DNA from: Musa acuminata AAA Group
Taxonomy: Eukaryota; Streptophyta; Magnoliopsida; Zingiberales; Musaceae
DNA: 64,000 nucleotides
Assembly: GCF_036884655.1 (NCBI RefSeq)
Contig: NC_088345.1
Location: 21,294,501-21,358,500 of the forward strand
Direction: 5' to 3'
Shown: positions 25,771 to 38,098 of the stretch, piece after piece
Layout: each line of letters starts with the position of its first letter
Position numbering within the stretch: position 1 is the stretch's first letter
The notes under the pieces: model-generated
What the model saw: only the letters and a program-made list of their open reading frames with translations
Database searches by the model: none
Told to the model about the DNA's origin: nothing
Position numbers and translations under genes: made by a program

Positions 25771-26030
25771 TGTTGTGCAACTATTCAAGCTCTGAATAGT
25801 TGCACAACAAAGGGTAAAATGGTCCATTATAGACCGAAAAAGCTCTCGAACGTGTCCACATGACACAACCTTTATTTACAAGCCTAAAGAGGCCACCAAC
25901 CCAACTAAAATGGGACTTATAAGCCTTTGGCCGCCCCTCTACCTGCTATACAAGGCATGAACATGCCAAAAGACAACGGACAGACATAAGCATTACATCC
26001 AACATCTTGTTTAGAAGTTTGTCCGTTACA
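25771..26030 (-). repeat. 260-bp LTR of an unrelated element
   Basis: Bounded by TG (25771) and CA (26030). On the minus strand the outside sequence AAGTGGGGGAGAA just before 26030 is a polypurine tract, so this is the 3' LTR of a minus-strand element whose interior lies to the right. Its left end is one arm of a strong hairpin. No matching second LTR was found in the window. Confidence 0.6.
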
Positions 26031-29000
26031 TTCTCCCCCACTTATCCCTTCGACGTCCTCGTCGAAGCCTTTGTGAACACTGCAACTCTTCGCCCTTGCT
26101 GAGTCTTCAATCTTCCGCTCCAGCTGCAATGCGCCTCCTGGCTCCCAGCTGCTCTACGCTGCTGTTTTTGAGTAGTCGACCCTTTAATCCGCCATGCTGC
26201 TACAACTCACCAATGACTCTGACTCTGTTGGGGGGGTTGGCTGAGTTGTGTTGATCCTTGTCGATTCTTGCGGATCCACCAAATGAAGGAAAAGACCATC
26301 TTTTCTGCGCCAGTCTCTCAAAATTTCCACATGCTGCTTGAACTGGGTGGATGCTTGTTGGAGCTTTAACGAGCATCGCCTCGCAAACTTCTGAAGTTTT
26401 GGGTCCTTCCTCCACAAAATTTGCTCATTGACTCTTCTTTCAGTTAGTTGTCACATCCAAGTAGGTTCGCATCACTTCCGCTTTCGATTGGCATTTCGTT
26501 GGGAAATGAAGCGGACGATCTACTCTCAGTAGCACTGATCACCGTTGGTGAGGATTTGACAACTATTGTCTTCCATTATCTTCGAAGGGTCTTTGAACTT
26601 GTGCAGAGCTCCTCTGCTGGATAGATAAGAGAACTGGGGTACTCGGTTTCGCCCATTCTCTTAAGAGTTGAGAAGGCAAAGGTTACTTTGACTTCGCCCG
26701 CCTCCTCGAGGTTGTACTTCATGCATCGAGCTGGTTACTAGTCTTCGCCTGCTCTTTGCTCACACTTCTGAAGCACTTGAAGTGTTTGCACTCCTTGCGT
26801 TGAGTTGGCTACTGTGATTCACCTTCTCAATGCCATCGAACTTCTGGAATGCGGGAAGTTTTCACCCCAACGTGGAGTAATTCTCTGATAGATGAGGTCG
26901 CCTTTGGGATTGTACCGTCTTCTCCATCAACCCTGCCGCCTACTCCACCGAGTAGCAAAGGTACAACACCGCGTACTGCCTGCTTCGTTCCTTGGTCGTG
27001 CACTCTTGCTTGACCCGAAGTCCTTCACTTACGACTATCTTGATGAGAAACTTGTTGACACCGGTCTTACGAAGTTTCTTGGCCTCTGCCCTTCAGCCTT
27101 GTCTCGGTACTTGGAGATTGCCTCTGCATGCTCCACCTCCTCGGCCCCTTTTACGACCAAGCGCTCTCCCTCCATGAGAGCAAGGGATCAATGACTTGCA
27201 TGGAAGTCCCGCCTTTGCGGTACCATGGCGCTGGCATGCCCATGGCCCTACTATCCGTCGCCTCGCCTCTGTATCCCTTTTCTATATGATCAGTAGAAAT
27301 GTCTCTGTGGCACTCCTCTGAGTCCACCTCCATTCTGACTGATGCTTGATTTTGGGTAGCTAAGTCCCTCTGGACTCGTCATCGCTTCCTCGCCCCTTTC
27401 GACCCCCTGCTTCAACACCTCTGTGTTCTCCAAGCAGTCTGTTTGGTCGATGGAAAGACAGACTGCAACTCCCATGCATGGCCTCTGCCATCACGTTGTA
27501 GAGTTTGCACCGATTCTGTTCTCCTTAGCTTCCTTGGTAGCAACGTTCGCTTACTCGACCTTGTCCTCTGACTTGTCGGGCTCCCTTAAGCGAATATGAG
27601 CTCTGGAGCAGTCCAACTCTCCAGCTGCTTCGATCATACTTCTGTATGATCAAGTCCCTCCCATGGAACTCACTGGTACTTGCATTCGAACTTTTCCCTT
27701 GGTGGAACACAGCCCCCATATGCTGATGACCAAGGCTTTCATCCGATGCAAAATTCGATGCACGCCCGGAAGACCCGCCTCTGCGGTACCATGGCCTTCA
27801 CTCCTTGAATTCATAGCCCTTCTTGCCGTCGTGTTGTTCACCGAAGTGGAGCTTCCAGTAGCTCCCGATCATACCTCCATATGACCTCATCCCTCACGGG
27901 ACGGATTGTGTGTATCGCATTGCCACGAACTGTTCCACCACGATCCGCTGCACCATGTCGCCTCCTGGTGACATCTCCATTTCATTCTGATCCTTGTGGA
28001 ATAAACTCCAAGTTGTGAACCCTCCATGTGTGGCCTCTGCCAATACATCGCAGGGTCCCTTCCACCTTCGATTTTGTTCGCTCCTCTGGCAATCGACCTT
28101 CATCCACCCACTCTTGGGTCACACCTAGATGAAGCACCGCTCTAGGACAGTCCGTCGCCTAGTAGCTCTCGAAGTCCACCGACTTAACTGTAATCTGTGC
28201 ACCATTGTTTGGATCCTGGGCCTCTACCCCTACCAGCACAATCTCCACTGCGCACTGCTTCCTTCATAGCAACTTGAATGGCAACACTGTGGCATATTCT
28301 TCAAGAGTACCCGCCTCTGCGTCCTCTTGCCCCGTGCTAAGGCCTTCTGAACCCAACTTCGCCTCCGCAAGTTGAGTCGCCTTAGTTCCTCCATCAAATG
28401 CTCTTCCGAGTTAAGGTGCATGTGCCGCGAAGCTCCCTTCGTCTTTGGCACCATGCAAGATGAGTCCGCTCCGTCAGGATGAAGGACCCATGGAACAACA
28501 TGATCCTACCCTTGCCTCTGCAAGAGTTCATGTCTTTGACCTCTGTCTAAGGAAAGCACTATGCTTCTGCTCCATGTTCCAACTTCTCTGCTGGCTCCCT
28601 TCGCGGCTTGGGTACTTCGCCAAGTTACACCCAAGTTGCTCCGCTCCTCGTTTTTGCATTGAGTCAATGGTGGCCCTCGCGCCCACCATTCCACGGGTCA
28701 ACCCTCCCTTGAGTCCGATCTCCATATCGACTCTAAGTGTGCCTTCATTTAAGTTGCTTCAGGTCGCTCCCCCACTTGATCTCGCAATGCATCCACCAAT
28801 GCATTCTCTCGAGCGAGATCATGCGGCAACTCCTCGCTGCTTGCTCGGTCCATTGAGCTTCGTGGAGTTGTTGTTCGTGAGGTACTCCTCCTCAACATGT
28901 GAAGTCTGTCTCACATGATTCTCCCTCTGGAGTGCCGAGACTTATCCCTCCTGGATAACTATCCCGTTGGAGCAATATCTCTCTTCGTTTTGGAGACCAC

Positions 29001-29760
29001 CATCCCCTTGGACTACTCCGATCTGCTGAACAAACTGTGCATTGTTCTGCCTCTTGCAAACGCACTTGCTAGATTGCGCCTCCACATCAATACAGCCACC
29101 ACTGCACCCCTCAAGGCCTAGCAACATGCTGAACTCGTTGCACACTTCAGCCTTCTACGGACGTATCCTTTGCATGCCGAAGAGAAAGTTTTAATGCTCC
29201 ATTGGCGCCGAGTCTCGGCCGCCTTGGGATGGCCACGAACATTCCATCGTTCGCATACAAGCCCATGCATGAGTACCAAATTCTTCGAGTTAGCAATTCC
29301 CCTCACCTCTGTGAGCTTTGCATAACTCTTTTGGTCGTTGAGCAACTCATTCCACCTTGGATGGTCTCATTCTTGCCAAGCGCCTCGCCTGCCTAAAGCA
29401 CCATCAAGTATAGTTGTCAACGTTGAGCCGTAGCTCAAACTCAGCCATCCCAACCTTTGTGCGCTCCAAATTCTTCCAAGCTTGCCTGTTCTCGTGGTGC
29501 CTCTGGCGCGAAGGGTTGGCCATTCCTCTGAATGCCAATCTCAGATGCTCGCTCCTCTGAGCGACTCTTTTCCCTACATCTCCATGCCCGTTTTCCCTCA
29601 AACGGTCGCGCGTGTGCTGACTGCCCTCGACGCAGCCCCGCTAGGTCCCCCACGTTTGCATGTCAAGTGTTTCTATGAGTGCTTGTCCCGACTCAACAAA
29701 CAATTTACTCTTAGTGCCGACTCATTCCTAACAATAGGTGCCCAACAAGTCAATCACGAG
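26031..29760 (-). mobile_element. Presumed interior of a non-coding LTR element
   Basis: GC-richer than its surroundings and full of short reading frames on both strands, none with gag or pol motifs. Internal similarity is visible, for example the same CCTCTGCGGTACCATGGC phrase at about 27212 and 27780. Its left neighbour is a polypurine tract and LTR on the minus strand, so the best reading is the interior of a large non-autonomous (LARD-like) element or a badly decayed one. Function is not recognised. Confidence 0.4.
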
Positions 29761-29836
29761 TGATGACACATATGATATGACACACACTCTTTTTTATTAT
29801 TATATTATTTGATTTTTATCACTATATATTGTTTGT

Positions 29837-29899
<63 letters not shown>

Positions 29900-31810
29900 A
29901 TGTCTATTGATCTGTGTAATGAGAATCAGATCGTGATGTGATCATGATAATGAGACTGATTCACCTTTAAACACAAACCTTAAATAATCCTGGTCATAGG
30001 TTACTCGAGAAAGACATAAATAACTAGACATACTAGTGTGCTGTATACCCATCCATATGATAGAGGCAATTGGTCTGATTGTGGGGACACTAGGGCTACA
30101 ATGCAGGTGTTCATTGGAGAATGAGTTCATTGATTAATTCGCTCACGAAATGTTGGATGGTTAATAATACTTTATTGTCAAATAGCGATTCCGTTATTCT
30201 AGTGGTGTACTTGATCCTTAGACTTAAGATGTCATAGATGTCCTGTATGAGTACTCCATTCTTTGATACCGGACTTATAGGCCTAGAAGTTCTAGATCTA
30301 GTACAACCAGTTATCTAGAGTGATAACAAACCTTACGAGGACTATTGAGTGTCGATAGAGGATCATCCACTGTCAGTGTCATGAGAGAAATATTCCATGT
30401 GTTCTTACTGTTAGGACTCTAGCTAGGAGAGTCCTATTTGAGAGGGACATTCTGTTAGGACTCTAGCTAGGAGAGTCCTAATTGAGAAGGACATTCTGTT
30501 AGGACTCTAGCTAGGAGAGTCCTAATTGAGAGGGACATTCATGTAAGAGGTTTTTTCTTAGAGAAGAATTAGGAGTTGTAAGGGAATAGGAGTCTTCAGT
30601 AGGAGTCATATTAGGAGTTGGTTAGAAGTAAGAGTTTTAAGTAGGAGTCGTATTAGGAGTTAGGGTTTAGAAGCCCTATAAATAGTCATATATTTCTCCT
30701 CTTTTGATAAGCAATAGATGAATCTTTTCTGCAGCCTTTGAGCAGCAACTTAGAGGGAGGAACCCCTATAGAGTTCCAAGGAGGCCGATCCCCTAAAGAG
30801 ATCAACCCCAAGTTTAGAATCTGCAAGGGTTCTATCACTTAGACAAATCCTTGGCTAGGGGCATTCAAATTGAGAGAGAAAGAGTTCTCTGGGAGAATTC
30901 GATTAGAGCAAGACTCGAGTAGAAACTATATGGGCCTGACAATACCATGCCCAGTATACGATCTCTAGGATATTAGATGGATGAGCGACTATAGGCATCT
31001 GGTAACTAAGGAGAAATAGGTCCAAAGGATTAGATTCCCTTGTATCGTTTAGGGGTTACGGCGTAGTGGCCTAGTACATCTGCAGTCGATTAGTCGAGTG
31101 AATTATTATGAAGATAATAGTTCACTAAGCTATAAGGAGTTCTGATAGGTAAGACTCATGGCCAACTCAATATTGGGCCTAGAGGGTCACATACATATGA
31201 TAGACGTTGCAACAAGTAGAGGTTTAGATATAAGATATCCGTCGAAGCCCTTATCTTATTGGATATCCAATAAGCCCCTGAATTATTGGATCCTATGAAT
31301 GAGATCTAATAAAAGCCAATGAGAGATTATTGGATAGAGATCCACAAATCTAAGAGGCCTAGGTAGTTGGATGAAGATCCAATACCCAATAGGCTAGGAT
31401 CCATTAGGGTTAAGAAGTTAAGGGACCTTTATAAATAAAAGAGAACCAAAGACCCATAGGCCAGAGGCTTCTTGGTAGCCACCTCCTATTCTCCTCTCCC
31501 TTTCTCCTCCTCAGATAGTAGGTGTGGCGATTTAGGCAATGATTTTACAAGCGTCATAGCAGCCATATTGTGTAGATCACTACTAGAGAGGAGGACGCTT
31601 GACCTCCTTCATCCTCTCCTACAGATCTGCAGGGATTCAGGGATATACGATCTCTTTAGGTAACACAACTATCTCACATATGGTTTTCAGTTTTACGAAT
31701 TTTATGCACAAATCTTCACATGATGATGACTATCTTTTTGAAAAATTTGGGGTTTTTATTTTCTATTCTTCCACAATGCATGTGATGTCGCCCCTAGATT
31801 TCCCTATAGT
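29761..31810 (+). repeat. Probable long LTR of another family
   Basis: It begins TGATGACACATATG. It holds a (TA)n run (29841-29894), a nested segment with three 44-bp tandem copies (30408-30539), and a TATA box in CTTTATAAATAAAAG (about 31427). It closes with U5-like DNA near ATGTCGCCCCTAGATTTCCC (about 31785-31805). No primer binding site follows, so it is a solo or truncated LTR. The family is not named with confidence. Confidence 0.45.
30408..30539 (+). repeat. Three tandem 44-bp repeats
   Basis: Copies at 30408-30451, 30452-30495 and 30496-30539 differ at only two positions. Each contains the palindrome TAGGACTCT-AGCTAGG-AGAGTCCTA. A second LTR-like segment (TGTTAGGACTC... to ...GGGCCTGACA, about 30950) appears to start with this array. 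Confidence 0.9.
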
Positions 31811-32113
31811 CTTCGTATCCTTCATATGGTAGGAAGGATTACTAAGGCCGTATCATGCCACCAGCCATTAATACGGGGCAAATTAGGGCATGCTCATGAT
31901 GTGGCATTATCGAGGAGTTGATGACTTAGAGTCCTGCTTAGGTATTTGCTTCCATAGTGGATGATCTGGTATGGGATGATTATCCCTATCATTTGTTGCC
32001 CCTAGAAAGGCATCCTTCAGGGCTTTAAATGGAGTCTATGAAGGATGCTATTGTATAACTCAAGCATGGTCTTTTTCACTAAGGTGCATAACTTGGATGG
32101 ACATTTGCCTTAG
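31811..32113. other. Short unassigned segment
   Basis: Single-copy-looking sequence between the long LTR and the S LTR. No motif recognised. Confidence 0.4.
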
Positions 32114-33353
32114 TGTTAGGACCGAAATCGGCACTAAGGAGATGGGGGGGAGTGAATTAGTGCTTTCAATAAAATTATCAGTTTGAAAATCTTTTTATTG
32201 GATAAAGCTGTATCAGAAAGATATTTAACTTGAAAACGTTCATAAGCATAGTGAGTAAGTAAATAAGTAAATCAGTTAGCAATACAAATGAAAAGCATGA
32301 AGGAAATGCAAACCAATTTTATAGTGGTTCGGTCGTGATGACCTATGTTCACTCTTGATTCCTCTTCACTGGAGGCCACCGGCTTTCACTACCAATCTTC
32401 TTTCCAATGGGAGAAGATTAACTACCATTACAATTCTTTCTCTTTTTTACAAGCTCAGGAGAGAACCTTTACAAGTTTCACCTCTCTTGGAATGAACTCT
32501 AAACTCTAAGAGGTGGAGGGGAACACTAAACACTTTTCAAGCTTTTTCAACTCTTTTTTATCAAGGATTCTTTCTCCCTTTCTACCCTTTTTTCTTCCTA
32601 CTTCAAGCAGGAATAGGTGATACCACTGTCAGTACTATCTAGTGGTATGAGATAGAGCCTTGTACATTAGGCTCTGGTGGTACCATCGCCTGCTTAGGCG
32701 ATACCATTGCTTGTAGGCATTAATGATTGACGGTACCACCGCTTAATCTATGCAAGACCACCGCCCAAACCACTTGGGAGGCTAAGCCTTAGGCAGTACC
32801 ATTGCCAGCCCTGGTGGTGCCACCATTTGGGCCAGCTAAGGGTCACTGAATGGGCCTTTCTCTTGGCTCAAAACAGCCCTAGCTCCGACCTAATGGGCCC
32901 CTAATTGAGTTAGCCTGATTACATTTGAAACTAACTCAATTAGACTTAAACTACTTTAATCTAGATAAATTATTACAAGCATGAATCCTATGTTGTCTAG
33001 CATGTCATTAGTTCATTCGGTGTTTCGTTCGATCTTTTGACGCTTCATCCTCTCTTTTGGTGTATTCCTCAATTGGTATGTTGACCTTCGCAACATCTGA
33101 TCTCCTTGGTGCAATGTCCGATCCTTCGGCCTGATGCCTGAACTCATGACACGAAGTCCTTTTGCTGGTACATTGATCGATCATCTGGCTCAACATCCAA
33201 TCTCCTGACATATTTTACTCTAGCCCAATATTTGATTCCTTCTACTTTAATCGATTTATCTTTTCTGATCGAAGTTAGTCCTACGCCACTCAAAACACAA
33301 ATTAGATCATAAACCTATCAATTGATTTCATCATCAAAATTCGAGATTCAACA
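32114..33353 (-). repeat. 3' LTR of Sirevirus S
   Basis: TGTTAGGACC...ATTCAACA on the plus strand, that is, a minus-oriented LTR. A mutated polypurine tract (ATCTCTCTCTTTTTG, plus strand) starts at 33354. It carries eroded GGTGGTACCACC modules (32610-32830) and the U3 module (about 33008-33260). The interior of S (33354-33610) is cut by H, and the rest of S is not seen in the window. Confidence 0.8.
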
Positions 33354-33610
33354 ATCTCTCTCTTTTTGATGATGACAACCAATTGATGACAGAGTTTAAA
33401 CTAAACTCCCCGTATCAATATGTCATATTGATAGAAACTTTGAATTCAGAAAATCATGACAATCTCATTATTGCATGCATCATGAATATTGAAAGAACCA
33501 ATTAATAACATCATTGCATGCATCATTCCAAATCATAAATATTTCAAATCATCGTGGTATCAAAATATCAAAGTACATTACATCCTACCAATTTATGATC
33601 ATCATAACTT
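33354..33610 (-). other. Interior of S next to its 3' LTR
   Basis: Non-coding. On the minus strand it has the repeated style of Sirevirus 3' regions (GATGCATGCAATGATG-like words). The H LTR begins at 33611. Confidence 0.65.
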
Positions 33611-35016
33611 TGTTAAGATCGGGGTCGGCACTAGGAGGGGGGGTGAATTAGTGTAGCGGTAAAAATTATGTCTTCAAAAACTTTCATACGATTAAAACCA
33701 ATTCCAATGAAAATCCATTTCGGAAACTTAACTTTAAAAGTGTATGTTTATGAAGTGAATACAGTAGGCAAGTAAAGATTTTGTTTGCAGTATGTAAATA
33801 GCAGGAAGTAAATGTAAACCAAAGAACACTCCAATTTTATAGTGGTTCGGTCATCGTGACCTACATCCACTTCGCCGATTTCTCCTCCGTTGAGGCCACC
33901 GGCATCCACTATTGATTTTCCTTTAATAAGCGAAGATCAACCTCCTTCTTACACCCCTCTTCTTCTTTTACTAGGTTTAGGAGATAACCCTTACAAGCAC
34001 TCATACTCCTCTCTTATAGAATTCTAAACTTAGAGTGGAGGAGAGAATTTCTAAAGAGATTACAGTAGCATTTCTTCACTTTTAAACTCTCTGTGTTTGT
34101 ATGCTTTAACCAAGGATGAGAGGGGTATTTACAAGCTTCAAGTTGATTCAAACTTGGAGCCTAAAAACTTCTCATCCTAGGTTTCCCAGGTATGGGCGGT
34201 ACCACCGCCTACCTTGGGCGGTACCATCGCCCAGTATCAGTTTGACACTGACACTGCCCTGGGCGGCACCACTGCCTAGTTTGGCGGTACCACCGCCTGG
34301 GGGGCAGTGCTGGGCGGTACAGCCACCCAGACTGGTGGTACCATCGCTTGGCGCCCTACTAGGGGCAATACAACTACCCAGGCTGGCGGTACCACCGCTT
34401 GACATAGGCTCGAAGACTATGCCAAGATGGTGAGACTTCTTGTGGCACTATTTGGGCCTCTCATTGAGCCCAACACAGTCCTTACATGTGCCTTGCTGGC
34501 CTCTAATTGGGTTGGCCCAAATCCAAACCCAATTATGTGCTAACTACGAAATCTTAGACATAATATGAGCTAAACAAGTCCGTAAGTCTATTCTTCCGAC
34601 GAACTTCCGACGATCTTCCGGTAATGTTCCGGCAGACTCCCGGCAAGCTCCTGGACTTTACGACGATCTTCTTGGCGAGTTCCAATGAGATTCTCTGGCA
34701 AGCTCCGAGACTTCTCGGCTGGTTCCTCTAGAACGTCCGACAAACGTTTAGACTTCCGACGAACTCTCGAACTCCCAATGAAATTGCTTCCTTGACTCCG
34801 AAACTTCATTTTGCTTCATGCCTTGCTATCATAGTTAATCCTGCATATGTAAAACACACTTTGATCTAGATAATTAATACTAAGCATTACTCAAGTTGTC
34901 CGGTATGTCATTGGTCCCTCGACGTTTCGTCTGATTCTTCAGCTTATCGTCCTCTCTTGTGGCCTATTGCCCAATCGGCCAGTTGGCTCCACAACTCCGA
35001 TATCCTTGGCGCAATA
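33611..35016 (-). repeat. 3' LTR of Sirevirus H, part 1
   Basis: Starts TGTTAAGATCGGGGTCGG with the G-run and terminal hairpin. It contains GGCGGTACCACCGCC modules at 34195-34405 and a minus-strand TATA region at about 34120. The LTR is interrupted after CAATA by element T and resumes at 42536. Confidence 0.85.
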
Positions 35017-37098
35017 TATTGAATCTCATATTTTGATGATGAAACTACTTGATATATGTTTATGATTTAATCTGCGTTTTGAGTGACGCAGGATGCCTCG
35101 ATCAGGATGAGACAATTAAAGCAGGAAAATCATGTTGTGCCGGAAGAACATGTCAGAAGATTGGAGGTCGGGCCGGTGGATCGGTCGACGTATCGATAGA
35201 AGGCTTCGGGCCGTGGACTCGGGCATCGGACCAAGAAGAGCGGGTATTGTGCCAAGGATATCGGAGTTGCAGAGTCAATTGGTCGATTGGGCAATAGGCT
35301 GCAGGAGAGGACGATGCGCCGAAGAATCGGACGAAGCGTCGAGGGACCAATGACATGCCGGACAACTTGGTTAATTGCTTAGGATTAATTGCCTCAATCA
35401 AAGTTTTGTTTTAAGTGTGCATGATTAACTACGATGGAAGAAAGACATGCAGCAGGAGTTGCGCCGGAGTCAAGACAATGATCACGTTGGGAGTTCGAGA
35501 GTTTGACGGAAGTTCGGACAGTCGTCGGAGGTTCTGCGGGAACAAATCCGAGAAGTCCATTATCTTGCCAAAGAAGCTCGTCGGAACTCGCCAAGTGGAT
35601 CGTCGCAAGTCGAGGAGTTTGCCGGAAGTTCGTAGGAGCATCACCAAGGGTTCATCGGATGATCGATGGAAGTTCGCCGGAAGCTCGCCGGAAGAAGCGA
35701 TTGATGCACTGGAGCAAGTTACAGTAAATGTCTTAGGGAATATCATAGTTAGCACAATGATTAAGTTGGAAATGGGAGGTGATCCCATTAACTTAATCTT
35801 GGGGCAATTGGGCCCCTGAAAAACCTAAATTAGGCCGAATGGATCAACCCATTCGGACCCTGATTTCTACTGGGAGGTTCAACCGCCCCAACCAGGAGGT
35901 GGCACCGCCTGGGCTAAGTCTCCGAGCAAGACTGGGCTGTGCAACCGCCCCAGCCAGGAGGTGGCACCGTTTGGGCTTAGTCTCCGAGCGAGACTGGGTG
36001 GTGCAACCTCCCCTGACAAGAGGTGGCACCGCCTGAGCTCGGTCTTCGAGCTTTGGCAGGAGGTGCAACCGCCTCAGTCAGGCAGTGGCACCGCTTGAGC
36101 TCAGTCTTCGAGCTCTAGCAGGAGGTGCAATCGCCCCTGACAGAGGTGGCACCGCCCAGAGGCTCAGTCTTCGAGCTCTACTAGGCGGTGCAACTGCCTC
36201 AGTCAGGAGGTGCAACCGCCTGATCCCGGAATTCTGGGAATTGACAGTTTTGAGCTCCAAATTTGAACTAGGTTGGGGCCTATAAATACCCTACCCATTC
36301 AGCACTGAAAGGGCATTAACTTATACCAAAATCCTGATCTTGTTCTGTGATTTTTAGAGCTCAAAATTGTTGTAAAGGCCAAAAGTTCTTCTCCCACTTT
36401 TCTTCCAAGTTCTGAGTTGTAAAGAGAGGAGAGAAAATTCTGTAAGGGTTGTCTCCTAAGCCCGTCAAAAGGAGTGAAACTATAAAAAGGTGGTTGGCCT
36501 TCGCCTATTGAAGGAAGGCCTCTAGTTGATGTCGGTAACCTCGTCGGTGGAGGAAGCCAAAAGTGGAGTAGGTCAAGATTGACCGAACCACTCTAAATCT
36601 CGGTTTGCATTTACTTTGAGCATATTATCTTTACTGCAAACCTTCTCAAAAGCTTATTGCTTTCTGCGCATATACGATCAGGTTTCAAGCTTTGCACTTT
36701 CCGAATCGGCGTTTAGACGTAAATCAGCTTTTTCGTACGATCATCATATTTCTGTTTGCGTTTACGTTTTGATTTCTATCATAACTGCAAACTGCATTTA
36801 TATCCTTGCTTAAACTGCATCTCGCTTAATCAAGTGATTTACGAATCATCATTTAGACGTAAATCAGTTTCTTCGTACAAATATCATATTTTAGTTTGCG
36901 CCGACTATCTGATTTGAATCATAACTACAAACTGCATTTATATCATTGCTGCATTTTGCTTAATCAAAAGTTGAAGTGATTTACGAATTGGCTTTCTTAC
37001 CGAAATCACTTTTATCGAACAAATGCATTTTTTATCGTAAAAGGTTTTCCACTGCACTAATTCACCCCCCCCCCCTCTTAGTGCACTTGATCCTAACA
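35017..37098 (+). repeat. 5' LTR of element T
   Basis: 2,082 bp. The U3 module covers about 35080-35420. An array of GGTGGCACCGCC and GGTGCAACCGCC repeats covers 35875-36225, with a TATA box (TATAAATA) at 36281-36288. The R/U5 part has repeated GACGTAAATCAG words (about 36716, 36857). It ends with the C-run hairpin and CCTAACA. Confidence 0.95.
36281..36288 (+). promoter_or_regulatory. TATA box of the T 5' LTR
   Basis: TATAAATA directly after the palindrome array. The same position is kept in the T 3' LTR (about 41715), in P, in N1 and, on the minus strand, in L, Q and R. Confidence 0.7.
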
Positions 37099-37100
37099 AT

Positions 37101-37112
37101 TGGTATCAGAGC
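37101..37112 (+). other. Primer binding site of element T
   Basis: TGGTATCAGAGC, complementary to initiator tRNA-Met, two bases after the 5' LTR. Confidence 0.9.
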
Positions 37113-37147
37113 GGGGTTTTCTCATTTCGGATTTACACCCGAGAGAA

Positions 37148-38098
37148 ATGGCTCTTCATGGCTTTCAAGAGGGCTTATCATTTGTTCGTCCACCGTTTTT
37201 TAACGGATTGGACTACACTTATTGGAAAACTCGAATGAGAGTTTTCTTGATTTCTATGAATTTGGATTTATGAAATATCATTGAAAATGGTTTTCAACTT
37301 CCCTCTAAACCGATGAACGAATGGTCAGATTTGGAGAAGAAGTATTTTTCTTTAAACGCAAAGGCTATGAATGCCTTATTTTACGCTTTGGACAAAAATG
37401 AGTTCAATCGGATTTCTACGTGCGAAACGACTTTTGACATTTGGCGAACACTTGAAATCACGCACGAGGGAACTAGTAGAGTCAAAGACTCGAAAGTTAA
37501 CATTTTATTGCATGATTTTGAGCTTTTTCGAATGCAACCAAGTGAGATTATAGGCGGCATGTACACCCGTTTCACGGATGTCGTCAATAGTTTAAGAGCT
37601 CTTGGAAAATATTTTTCAGATTTTGAACTCGTAAACAAAATTTTGCGTTCTCTTTCTAAGAAGTGGGATTCAAAAGTAACTGCAATACAAGAAGCTAAAA
37701 ACCTAAACAACTTACCACTTGAAGAACTGATTGGTTTGTTGATGACATATGAAATGGTGCACAATGCACATGATGAACAAAATCACCTTCCAAAGAACAG
37801 GAAGGATTTGGAACTCCGGACAAATGAATACCACTTGAGCGATGACTCAAGTGATGAGGACAATGATGAACTTGAACTTCGAACATTAAATCTGAATAAA
37901 TTTATTAAACAAAAATCTAAAATAAATAATAAACTTGAACGAATGAAGAGGCCAAAGAAGAAGAACACAAAGTGGGATGAATCGAGCTCCTCTAAAGACG
38001 AGGATAAAATTAAGAAAGGCGAGGTGGCAAACTATGCCTTAATCGCTTTCAATGATGAGGTAATCGAAATCCCCCTAATTTATTTTGAAATTACTTGA
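37148..38098 (+). pseudogene. Gag of element T, one stop
   Basis: Shortened Sirevirus Gag of 316 codons from ATG 37148. A single in-frame TGA at 37271-37273 replaces the Trp codon in the LNLW-type block; everything after it is open to the TGA at 38096-38098. The UBN2-type core is present (NAKAMNALF, DIWRTLEITHEGTSRVKDSK, MYTRFTDVVN). The zinc knuckle is absent. It ends GEVANYAL...EIPLIYFEIT, matching N1. Confidence 0.9.

Noticed and set aside
26892..29763. Several ORFs of 60-157 codons in the GC-richer block as host genes
   Set aside because: They overlap on both strands, lack family motifs and splice structure, and are expected by chance at this base composition.
30408..30539. CRISPR-like array
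   Set aside because: The three units are directly tandem with no spacers, and the sequence is plant nuclear DNA.
35870..36230. Pro/Arg-rich ORFs over the GGTGGCACCGCC arrays as genes
   Set aside because: They arise on both strands from the palindrome repeats of the LTRs and change with unit number.
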